Of a stretch of DNA of 64,000 nucleotides, positions 16,297 through 23,133 are shown one piece after another; within the stretch, counting starts at the first letter, position 1, and the number at the start of each line of letters is the position of its first letter. This DNA is from VRUE01 sp963704515 (GTDB taxonomy: Bacteria > Actinomycetota > Thermoleophilia > Solirubrobacterales > 70-9). The translations under genes were made by a program, and so were the position numbers. The stretch spans positions 1,240,001 to 1,304,000 of the forward strand of contig OY969913.1 of assembly GCA_963704515.1 (NCBI GenBank), written 5' to 3'. The notes beneath the pieces were generated by a model. It had not been told where the DNA came from. It saw only the letters and a program-made list of their open reading frames with translations, and ran no database searches.

Positions 16297-18653
16297 TGGC
16301 GAGGGCGGGGACGGAAGCGGGGGCGAATGCGAAAACGGAGACGAAGGCGATCTCGGTTCCCGGGGAGGCGATCAGCGACCACCTGCTGGCGTTCAACAAA
16401 ATCAAAGGCGAGACGCGGAAGCGGCTTTTGCCCCACGCCTTCGAGACGATTTCGAAGGGGAAGGTGGAGGCCTACGAAGCCGACGGTTGGGTCATCGAGA
16501 AAGAGCTGAAAACCCGGACCAAAATGCGGCGCGAGAAGCGCCACGAGAGAGCCTTCGAGGACCGCGTCTGGGCGATGTGCGCACAGCTGCAGTTCCCGCA
16601 CCTGAATCGTGACGGCTCCTTCAAGTTGAGCTACGGGGCGGCGCCGAGTGCAAAGCAGCAGATCGACGTCTTCGCCGCCGATGAGGAGTCGGTGCTGCTG
16701 ATCGAGTGCAAATCCTCTGAGACGATCCGCCCCGGGCAGTTCAAGAAGGAGGTCGAGGCGATCTCGGGACGGCGGCAGGGGATCGTCCGGCGGGTCCAAG
16801 AGGAGTACCCCGACCACAAGATCCGCTTCCTGCTCGCGACTAACAACTACACCCTCTCCGCGCAGGTCAAAGAACGTCTCGAGGGCGCCCAGATCTTCCA
16901 CGTCGACGAGGACACGGTCGAGTACTACCTGCGACTGGCAGAGCACCTGGGGGGCGCCGCGAAGTACCAGCTGCTCGGCGCGCTGTTCGCCGGGACGAAG
17001 ATTCCGAACCTCGAGCCGGAAGTGCCGGCGATCCGCGGCTCCATGGGCGGCTACACCTACTTTTCCTTCGCGATCGAGCCCGCGCGCCTGCTGAAGATGT
17101 CCTACGTGCTGCACCGAAACCAAGCCAATAGCGCACTGATGCCCACCTATCAGCGGCTGATCAAGAAATCGCGCCTGAGGAAGGTAGCCGAGTTCGTCGA
17201 AGGGGGTGGCTTCTTCCCGAACTCAATCATCCTCAACATCGAGACTGGGAAAAGGAGGGGTGGGCTGCAGTTCGACCTCGCTCCGAAATCGCCCGGGCCC
17301 TCGAAAATCGGGCTCCTGCACCTGCCCCAGACCTACCGGGCCGCATACGTCATCGACGGACAGCATCGCCTTTACGGGTATGCGGACTCAAGCCGGACCG
17401 ACACCGACCTGCTTCCGGTCGTCGCCTTCGTCGACCTGCCAAGAGAGGAGCAGGTTCGCCTCTTCATGCAGATCAACGAGAACCAGCAGGCGGTTCCCAA
17501 GAACCTGCGGAACACTCTGAATTCGGACCTGCTCTGGGCCTCAGACGACTACCGCCAGCGCGCGAAGGCCCTGCGCCTGAGGATCGCCCAGGACCTCGGC
17601 GAGCAGAAGTCCTCGCCACTCTTTGACCGGGTGATCATCGGCGAGAACGCCAAAACGCACACGAGGTCGATCACGATCGACGCGATCGACAACGGCCTAC
17701 GGCGCGGAAACTTCATCGGCAGCTTCACGAAAGCGGGTGCGAAAGAGGTAGGCACCTTCTACGCAGGTGACAACCAGCCGACCGCCAACCTCCTCACCCC
17801 GTTCCTCGAGGCCAGCTTCAAGATCCTCAAAGAGGGGCTGCCGGCGCAATGGCAGTACGGCAGCGCCGAGGGCGGCTTCGTATTCATGAACAACGGGGTC
17901 GAGGCGTTCCTGCGCGTGCTTAGCGACATCGTCGAAACCGTGATCAAGAACGAGGGAGTTAATCCGCTCAGCACCAGCACCGAGGAAATGGTCGAAACCT
18001 GTCGGCCCTACCTGGACTCGCTGATAGACCACCTTGAGGGGCTGAGCCGTGAGGAGGGCGTCGAATACCGCACCAGCTACGGCTCGGGCGCCGGTTCGAA
18101 GTACTACCGAAAGCTCCAGCAGGCCGTGCGCGCCGCCCGCCCCAACTTCGAAGCCCCAGGCCTTGATGAGTGGGAAAAAGCCCAAGACAAGCAGTACACC
18201 AACCAGGCGCGGGAGATCGTCGGCGACCTCGAGGCTTTCTTCAAGAAGGATATCCGCGAGCGGCTCAAGGACGAGCACGGCAAGGACTGGGAACGCCTCG
18301 GGGTCCCGCGCAAGATCCGCAAAGAGAGCGCCGAGCGGGCGATTGAGAAGAACCTCGACCTCGACCCATCAGAACAGGTGGACGGCTGGGACATGATGTA
18401 CATCGTTGATTACTACGAGGTGATCAAGTCCTGCACCAACGCAGTCTGGGAAAGCCGCTTCGCTGCGCGCTACACGCGACCTGAAGACGAGGACCTCTCA
18501 GGTACCTGGAAAAACCGCCTGGGCTGGATCAAGCGTCTTAACCCGATCCGAAACGAAGTCTCCCACGGGGGCGCGATCAGTGAAGAGGACTACGCCTTCC
18601 TGGTGGACCTGCGGGAGTGGCTGCTCACCGAGGAGTCCGACGGCGCAGTCTAG
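16296..18653 (+). CDS. PD-(D/E)XK nuclease-like / DGQHR (DndB-like) / HEPN-like protein
   Basis: 785 residues. Three parts are visible. Residues ~90-200 contain a restriction-endonuclease-like core, with Asp124 in QQIDVFA and Glu137-x-Lys139 in LLIECKSS. Residues ~290-480 form a DGQHR domain (YVIDGQHRLYGY, motif at 354-358, followed by FMQINENQQAVPKNL), as in DndB and related DNA-modification control proteins. The last ~100 residues end with NPIRNEVSHG, an R-x4-H motif (Arg752, His757) like C-terminal HEPN modules. DGQHR proteins are linked to phosphorothioation and other defence islands, but no dnd genes are present here. Instead the gene is translationally coupled to an adenine methylase, so the nuclease could be the restricting partner. 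The domain calls rest on motifs; the joint function is inferred. Confidence 0.8.
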   Translation: MARAGTEAGANAKTETKAISVPGEAISDHLLAFNKIKGETRKRLLPHAFETISKGKVEAYEADGWVIEKELKTRTKMRREKRHERAFEDRVWAMCAQLQFPHLNRDGSFKLSYGAAPSAKQQIDVFAADEESVLLIECKSSETIRPGQFKKEVEAISGRRQGIVRRVQEEYPDHKIRFLLATNNYTLSAQVKERLEGAQIFHVDEDTVEYYLRLAEHLGGAAKYQLLGALFAGTKIPNLEPEVPAIRGSMGGYTYFSFAIEPARLLKMSYVLHRNQANSALMPTYQRLIKKSRLRKVAEFVEGGGFFPNSIILNIETGKRRGGLQFDLAPKSPGPSKIGLLHLPQTYRAAYVIDGQHRLYGYADSSRTDTDLLPVVAFVDLPREEQVRLFMQINENQQAVPKNLRNTLNSDLLWASDDYRQRAKALRLRIAQDLGEQKSSPLFDRVIIGENAKTHTRSITIDAIDNGLRRGNFIGSFTKAGAKEVGTFYAGDNQPTANLLTPFLEASFKILKEGLPAQWQYGSAEGGFVFMNNGVEAFLRVLSDIVETVIKNEGVNPLSTSTEEMVETCRPYLDSLIDHLEGLSREEGVEYRTSYGSGAGSKYYRKLQQAVRAARPNFEAPGLDEWEKAQDKQYTNQAREIVGDLEAFFKKDIRERLKDEHGKDWERLGVPRKIRKESAERAIEKNLDLDPSEQVDGWDMMYIVDYYEVIKSCTNAVWESRFAARYTRPEDEDLSGTWKNRLGWIKRLNPIRNEVSHGGAISEEDYAFLVDLREWLLTEESDGAV

Positions 18654-18707
18654 TCGTTGCGTAGGAGCTCCCTGGGTCAGGCCAAACGCCTCGATTTGAC
18701 CGCTCTC

Positions 18708-18718
18708 GCTTCGCGCGA
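18708..18718 (+). repeat. Island boundary motif, copy 6
   Basis: GCTTCGCGCGA, 55 nt after the DGQHR gene stop and before the AbrB-Doc pair. The upstream flank (CGCTCTC) is slightly shorter than in the other copies. Confidence 0.75.
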
Positions 18719-18808
18719 ATTACAGGCGTGCACCGGGGCGGCCGGGATGCCCGCGCGTTGCGAGTTCGTTGATGTCGCCGGGAAGGCTACGGCGTGGATA
18801 TCCGCGTG

Positions 18809-18814
18809 TATACT
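18809..18814 (+). promoter_or_regulatory. -10-like element of the AbrB-Doc operon
   Basis: TATACT matches the -10 consensus at five of six positions and ends 7 nt before the antitoxin ATG, which would give a leaderless or nearly leaderless transcript. No clear -35 is visible. The antitoxin, a DNA-binding protein, probably represses here. Confidence 0.4.
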
Positions 18815-18821
18815 GACGACC

Positions 18822-19076
18822 ATGAAGGTGGTCAAGGTTCGCCGGGTCGGCAACAGCAACGTGGTTTCGATACCGCGCGAGTTTGAGGCGCGCGGCTACG
18901 CCGCCGGAACGTCGGTGCTCGTCGAGGAGCTCGAGGGCGGTGAGCTGCGGATCATGCCGACCGAGCAGGTACGCGATCGGATTCGCGGCATCGGGCGGCG
19001 CATGGTTGCCGAGCATGCCGAGGCGCTGCAGATCCTTGCCGAGCACGATCCCGACGACGAGAGCCCCCAGCGGTAG
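18822..19076 (+). CDS. AbrB/MazE-type antitoxin
   Basis: 84 residues. The N-terminal half is a swapped-hairpin AbrB DNA-binding domain (KVRRVGNSNVVSIPREFEA, then a Gly-rich turn and VLVEELEGGELRIMP). The C-terminal half is an acidic, disordered-looking tail (AEHDPDDES), as expected for toxin neutralisation. The start at ATG 18822 fits the family; frames further upstream add unrelated sequence. The stop lies 11 nt before the Doc-like toxin gene, so they are co-transcribed. Such antitoxins bind their own promoter together with the toxin. Confidence 0.87.
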   Translation: MKVVKVRRVGNSNVVSIPREFEARGYAAGTSVLVEELEGGELRIMPTEQVRDRIRGIGRRMVAEHAEALQILAEHDPDDESPQR

Positions 19077-19087
19077 ACAGGCCTCCG

Positions 19088-19486
19088 GTGGAGGAGAACG
19101 AGCCGGTCTATCTCGAGCTCTCCGACGCCCTGGAGCTCTACGCCGCGATCATCGGTGGAACCACCGGGCAGGCCGCCGACCAGCTTCGTGATCAGGCTGG
19201 CCTCGAGAGCGCGCTGGGGCGGCCGCGCAATTACGCTCACTACCAAGAGGCCGACCTCGCGCAGCAGGCCGCGGCGCTTGCGCACGGAATCGCCGAGAGC
19301 CAGGCATTCATCGACGGCAACAAGCGCTTGGCGCTCGTTTCGATGCTTACCTTTCTCGAGGTCAATGGCTACGAGGTCAACGCAACGGATCCCGAGCTCG
19401 CCGATTGGATCATCGGCCTGAGCGCCGGCACGATCCCCGAGGAGCTCGCGGGCCAGATCCGCTCACGGCTGCAAGTGGTCGAGTAG
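19088..19486 (+). CDS. Doc-like (Fic-fold) toxin
   Basis: 132 residues, GTG start. It has the helical Doc/Fic fold, with the diagnostic loop AFIDGNKRLAL near residues 77-87. Doc phosphorylates elongation factor EF-Tu and stops translation; other Fic proteins AMP-ylate targets. In the canonical HxFx(D/N)GNKR the first residue is the catalytic His; here the loop reads SQAFIDGNKR, so Gln stands in that place. This variant may be inactive, or it may use different chemistry. It is paired with the AbrB-type antitoxin upstream. Family assignment is strong, catalytic activity uncertain. Confidence 0.85.
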   Translation: MEENEPVYLELSDALELYAAIIGGTTGQAADQLRDQAGLESALGRPRNYAHYQEADLAQQAAALAHGIAESQAFIDGNKRLALVSMLTFLEVNGYEVNATDPELADWIIGLSAGTIPEELAGQIRSRLQVVE

Positions 19487-19624
19487 CCCCCCGGAGCCGA
19501 GGCATGCAGTCGGGTCGGAAAAGCCCCCCCGCGCGCGCAGCGAATCCGCCGCCTCTCTTGAGATCGCAACTTGCGACCTCGAGCTGGATAGACCTCCCTT
19601 GTCAACTCGGACAAGGAGGGACCC

Positions 19625-20326
19625 ATGGATGCCATCGCAACTCTTGAGGCAGCTGGACGACAGCGCTCGCCCGCGACGCTGCCGGGCTACCACGCGGGCC
19701 GCGCCCCACGGAACAAGGGGCGCAAGTACCCCGCCGACCCACCAAGGGTCGAGGAGATCGTCGCCGTGATGCGCCAGGCCAGAGAGCGCCCGGCAGGGAT
19801 GCGGTTTCGAGGATTGGCAGTCGTGCTCTGGCGAGCGGGCCTTCGGATCAGCGAGGCCCTGGCCCTATCGGAGGGTGACCTCGAGCCAGAGCGTGGCGCG
19901 CTACTCGTCCGTCACGGCAAGGGAGGTAAGCGCCGCCAAGTTGGTATGGACGATTGGGGATGGCAGCAGTTGGACCCCTGGCTGAAGCTCCGGATGGAGC
20001 TGCCGGCGGGGGCGCTCTTCTGCGTGATCAGCGGCCCCACGGCCGGACGGCCATGGTCTGCCCCCGCAGCGCGCACCCAGTTTCGGAGGTTGGCCATCCG
20101 AGCCGGTGTCCGTCGTCGCTTCGCGCCGCATCAGCTGCGTCACGCCCATGCCGTTGAAATGGCGCGAGAGGGCGTCCCTCTGAACGTGATCCAGCGCCAG
20201 CTCGGCCACGCCGACCTCGGAATCACCTCGGTCTACCTTCAAGGGATCGACAGTGGAGAGATCGTCGATGTCGTCCATGGCCGGCGGGCGCCGGTAATAC
20301 CGGCCGCCGTCGCGCTGGGTCCGTAG
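19625..20326 (+). CDS. Short tyrosine recombinase (XerC/integrase family)
   Basis: 233 residues, about two thirds of the normal size. All six catalytic residues are present: Arg74 (RAGLRISEAL), Lys102 (GKGGKRR), His169 and Arg172 (HQLRHAH), His195 (LGHADLG) and Tyr204 (TSVYLQG). The N-terminal SAM-like core-binding domain that grips DNA is missing or reduced to ~40 basic residues (GRAPRNKGRKYP). The enzyme may therefore be specialised, or may need a partner. It lies among cassette-like blocks separated by a repeated motif, which makes it the natural candidate for acting on those sites, though nothing proves this. The 138 nt before it (19487-19624) show no feature except a C-run and an RBS-like GGAGG. 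Confidence 0.87.
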   Translation: MDAIATLEAAGRQRSPATLPGYHAGRAPRNKGRKYPADPPRVEEIVAVMRQARERPAGMRFRGLAVVLWRAGLRISEALALSEGDLEPERGALLVRHGKGGKRRQVGMDDWGWQQLDPWLKLRMELPAGALFCVISGPTAGRPWSAPAARTQFRRLAIRAGVRRRFAPHQLRHAHAVEMAREGVPLNVIQRQLGHADLGITSVYLQGIDSGEIVDVVHGRRAPVIPAAVALGP

Positions 20327-20386
20327 TCGACTCGACCAGCAGGCGTTACCCGCCTCACGCGGAAGCATTTGTGTCAGGATCGCTGC

Positions 20387-20806
20387 ATGGCAGATAGATC
20401 GGTCGCGGACCAACTCCGCGGATTCGGCGTGACTGGCATCCTCGTGCAGATGGCCGAACGTGGGCAGATTCTTGAGTTGAAGTGCGAGATGCCGCAGTGC
20501 TATCACCCCAACGGACGCGACAAGTTCGAATCGCTCGCCACGGAGCGCAGGTTGTGGGCGCCCTCGCGCGACCACTACCCGATCCTCCGATCGGCCGGTG
20601 GAAAGCTACGTGCCGACAACGTTCGGCTGTCCCATATCGAGTGCAATCAGCGTGACCACACGCGGCGGAAGCAGATCGGGGCACTGCTTCTTGCAGGCGA
20701 ATCACTGGAAGACATCGCCGACACGCTGAACCGCAAGAAGACCCCCGCGTTTCACGGAACAAAACGATGGACGGCGGCAATGGTGCGCGAGGCCTACGTG
20801 TCCTAG
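20387..20806 (+). CDS. HNH-like nuclease with recombinase-type C-terminal helix
   Basis: 139 residues from ATG 20387 (TTG 20369 is a weaker alternative). The middle contains an HNH-type pattern: Cys pair KCEMPQC, then RDHYPIL, GGKLRADNVRLSHIECN and RD, which match the DH...N...H...C order of HNH nucleases. The C-terminal 40 residues (ESLEDIADTLNRKKTPAFHG, then KRWTAAMVREAY) resemble the DNA-reading helix of serine recombinases ('IAxxLNxxG..RG..W....V'). This suggests a small DNA-nicking or HNH protein with a borrowed DNA-binding tail. It lies 60 nt downstream of the tyrosine recombinase on the same strand, so a functional link is likely but unproven. Confidence 0.65.
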   Translation: MADRSVADQLRGFGVTGILVQMAERGQILELKCEMPQCYHPNGRDKFESLATERRLWAPSRDHYPILRSAGGKLRADNVRLSHIECNQRDHTRRKQIGALLLAGESLEDIADTLNRKKTPAFHGTKRWTAAMVREAYVS

Positions 20807-20828
20807 TCCGGGTTCGACGTTGGGTTCC

Positions 20829-20839
20829 GCTTTGCGCGA
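20829..20839 (+). repeat. Island boundary motif, copy 7
   Basis: GCTTTGCGCGA preceded by GTTCC and followed by AGC (hairpin GCTT-TGCGCG-AAGC). It lies 23 nt after the HNH gene stop and before the PPOX-class gene. This is the rightmost copy found. Confidence 0.75.
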
Positions 20840-20889
20840 AGCTGAGCACCAGGTACGGATGGCCGGCGCGGGAGGCCTACACTCAGGCA

Positions 20890-21294
20890 ATGCTCGACCC
20901 CCAGGTGCGCGCCCTTCTGGAAGGGGCCAACTTCATCCACCTGTCCACGCTCATGCTCGACGGATCCCCGCACGGCACGGTGGTGTGGGGCGCCGTCCAC
21001 GGCGATCACGCGATCGTCTTCACCAACAACCCCGACGGACTGAAGGGTCGCAACATGGCGCGCGATCCGCGCGTCGCGATCACCGTCGTTGACCGCGATA
21101 ACCCCTACCGCGCGGGTCAGCTGCGCGGTCACGTCGATGGGACGCTCAGCGGCGAGGAGGCCGACGTCCTTGTCGACGCGATGTCGGTCAAGTTCACGGG
21201 CGACCCGTTCCCGATGCGCGACAACACGGTCTACTTGATCGCTGTCGACAACTCGCGCTTCGCGGAACTGCCGTTCACCGATACGCCGGGTTGA
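20890..21294 (+). CDS. PPOX-class flavin/F420-dependent oxidoreductase
   Basis: 134 residues from ATG 20890; the frame extends upstream but without conserved sequence. It has the split-barrel flavin-binding layout: ANFIHLSTLMLDGSPHGTVV, then DHAIVFTNN, GLKGRNMARDPRVAITVVD and GHVDGTLSG. This matches the actinobacterial 'TIGR-type PPOX F420-dependent' family (pyridoxamine-phosphate oxidase fold). Such proteins reduce small substrates using F420H2 or FMN in the cytoplasm. The substrate is unknown. It probably marks the return from the island to lineage-typical genes. Confidence 0.82.
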   Translation: MLDPQVRALLEGANFIHLSTLMLDGSPHGTVVWGAVHGDHAIVFTNNPDGLKGRNMARDPRVAITVVDRDNPYRAGQLRGHVDGTLSGEEADVLVDAMSVKFTGDPFPMRDNTVYLIAVDNSRFAELPFTDTPG

Positions 21295-21505
21295 GCTCGG
21301 AGACCGGCCGGCCAGCGACCTAGGCTCGCTGTCGCAATGCGCGAGGAGCGGCCGCGTTAACTCAGACTTCTCCTTGGTCAGCATGTGCTGACTTGCCGGC
21401 CTTGGGGCTGCGCAGGCTAAGATCGCAGTCATTCGCCGGATCCGGCGGTGCGGGCGCCTGAGCGACCTGGAACCCGCGCACAGACTCACAAGGAAGGTTC
21501 ACCAG

Positions 21506-22162
21506 ATGAGAAAGCCAATCCGCGGGCGATTCACGTCGGCGCACGCAATAGCCCTGCTCGCTCTGTTCGTCGCTCTCGGCGGCTCGGCTCTGGCCGTGAG
21601 CAAGGTCCGCGTCGGCGCCAAGGACATCAAGCGCAACGCGGTCACGACGAGGAAGATCAAGAACCGCGCGGTCACGACCTCGAAGCTGGCCGAAGCGGCG
21701 ATCATTACTTCGAAGCTGGCCGAAGAGGCGGTCATTACTTCCAAGCTGGCCGACAATGCGGTCACGACCTCGAAGCTGGCCGACAACGCGGTCACGACCT
21801 CCAAGCTGGCCGAAGCGGCGGTCATTACTTCCAAGCTGGCCGACAATGCGGTCACGACCTCGAAGCTTGCCGACAACGCGGTCACGTCGGGGAAGATCGC
21901 CGACGGCGAAATCCGCGCAGGAGACCTGGGAAACATCACGATCGTGCAGAACACCGTCCAGGTCGCCGAAAAAACGGACGGCACGGCGGACGTCGCTTGC
22001 CCCCCCGGCTCAGTCATGCTCAGCGGTGGCGGTTACTGGACCGAGAGCGCAAACAACCTCAGGACGACCCTCAAGCAGGGCAATGGCTGGCGCGTCGAGG
22101 GCAAGAATACGCTCAGCGCCTCTGCGCCGCTGACGGTGCAGGCGTACTGCCTGTCCGGTTGA
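21506..22162 (+). CDS. Secreted/surface protein with decamer repeats
   Basis: 218 residues. An N-terminal hydrophobic segment (HAIALLALFVALGGSALA, about 13-30) acts as signal peptide or anchor. It is followed by nine 10-residue repeats of the type DNAVTTSKLA (residues ~43-132) and a C-terminal cysteine-containing domain (VACPPGSVMLSGGGYW, ending QAYCLSG). The repeats likely form a regular beta or coiled stalk, with the C-terminal domain exposed. Proteins with these repeats are frequent in Solirubrobacterales-like genomes. A ribosome site AAGGAAGG precedes the start. Function is unknown; a surface or adhesion role is a guess. Confidence 0.75.
   Translation: MRKPIRGRFTSAHAIALLALFVALGGSALAVSKVRVGAKDIKRNAVTTRKIKNRAVTTSKLAEAAIITSKLAEEAVITSKLADNAVTTSKLADNAVTTSKLAEAAVITSKLADNAVTTSKLADNAVTSGKIADGEIRAGDLGNITIVQNTVQVAEKTDGTADVACPPGSVMLSGGGYWTESANNLRTTLKQGNGWRVEGKNTLSASAPLTVQAYCLSG
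21632..21901 (+). repeat. Nine tandem 30-bp coding repeats
   Basis: Nine in-frame units of 30 bp, each encoding ten residues (consensus x-N-A-V-T-T-S-K-L-A). Units 5, 6 and 8 are nearly identical at the DNA level. Such arrays change copy number easily by slippage or recombination. Confidence 0.9.
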
Positions 22163-22245
22163 ATCGATCTACTCAGCGCGGAAAGGAGGCGGGCGCCGCG
22201 TAACCAGCGGGCCAGTTCCACCCCCCCTTCCGAGAATCGCTGGGG

Positions 22246-23109
22246 TCAGGCGCGCAGGACGCGGCGGCGGCGGATGATTCGCTCGGCTATGTCGAGCAGG
22301 TCGCTGAGTTGGTCGGTGTCAGTGGCGCTTAGATCGCTGGTTAGGGCTTGTTGGGCCAGTGCGGCGGCATCGGGTTTGCGCGCTCGCAGGGCAGCGATGT
22401 CGGTGTCGTGGTCGGGGTCCGATGGGGGGTCGGTGAACTCGGCGAGGAGGGCTTCGGTGCCGACGCGGAGCTGAAGAGCTGCCTCACGCATGCGACCGGC
22501 GTCGAAGTCGGCGCGGGCGCGGAGGAGGAGGGGCTCGCAGGGGTCGATGCGCTCGCGGTCGCCGAGGACGGCGGCGATGCGCTCCTGGGGGCGGAGCTCT
22601 TCCTGGCGGCGGCGCTTTGGGGATGTGCCGGCTCGGGGGTCCAACTCGCGGGCTTCAGTGAAGTCGCCGATCGCCACCTGCTCTCCGCTGCCGTAGCCGA
22701 TACGGGTAGCGGTGGGATCGTGCGGGGCGAGGGACCTCACCCGGGGCTCGCCGCTGACCGTCGCCTGAGTATGTGTCGCTCGGTTGAGCGCGTCGAGGGC
22801 TTCGCTGAGGAGGGAATCGAGCGACTCATCGGAAGCGCTTGCCGCTTCCAGCCAGACGCCGGCATCGCGCTCGGCTTCGAAGGGAGCGAAGGCGCGCACG
22901 AGCGTGGCGCGCGTGAGCGGCAGCTGCGGCGCGGATGCGTCGCCCTCTGCCCGCCGTGGCTTACGCCGGCGCCGCGGGGGCGGGGGAGCGCCGAGGGTCT
23001 GCAGGACCAGGACTCGCTCGGTATCGCCCTCTCGGACGACGTAGCGGCCGTCGGCTACGGGGAGGGTGCCGGGGAGGTCCAGTTGGGTAAATCCGAAGAG
23101 GCGGGTCAA
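22246..23109 (-). CDS. Unknown protein, downstream of the wall hydrolase gene
   Basis: 287 residues, soluble. The start MTRLFGFTQLDLPGTLPVADG suggests a small beta domain. A Pro/Arg-rich basic linker (APPPPRRRRKPRR, about 41-53) follows, then two helical regions, the last ending RIIRRRRVLRA. No known family was recognised. It follows the large wall hydrolase gene on the same strand with a 19-nt gap, so the two are probably co-transcribed. It could serve in wall or surface biology, but nothing in the sequence shows this. Confidence 0.6.
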   Translation of the reverse strand: MTRLFGFTQLDLPGTLPVADGRYVVREGDTERVLVLQTLGAPPPPRRRRKPRRAEGDASAPQLPLTRATLVRAFAPFEAERDAGVWLEAASASDESLDSLLSEALDALNRATHTQATVSGEPRVRSLAPHDPTATRIGYGSGEQVAIGDFTEARELDPRAGTSPKRRRQEELRPQERIAAVLGDRERIDPCEPLLLRARADFDAGRMREAALQLRVGTEALLAEFTDPPSDPDHDTDIAALRARKPDAAALAQQALTSDLSATDTDQLSDLLDIAERIIRRRRVLRA

Positions 23110-23112
23110 CGA

Positions 23113-23133
23113 ACTGATTCTGCGCGAATCAGT
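23113..23133. other. Small inverted repeat between the wall hydrolase gene and the next gene
   Basis: Perfect 8-bp arms, ACTGATTC at 23113-23120 and GAATCAGT at 23126-23133, with loop TGCGC. The repeat spans the stop codon of the hydrolase gene. It has no T-run, so it is not a classical terminator. It may be an mRNA-stabilising or coupling hairpin. Confidence 0.4.

Noticed and set aside
21632..21901. CRISPR array
   Set aside because: The 30-bp units are directly joined without spacers and encode a regular protein repeat.
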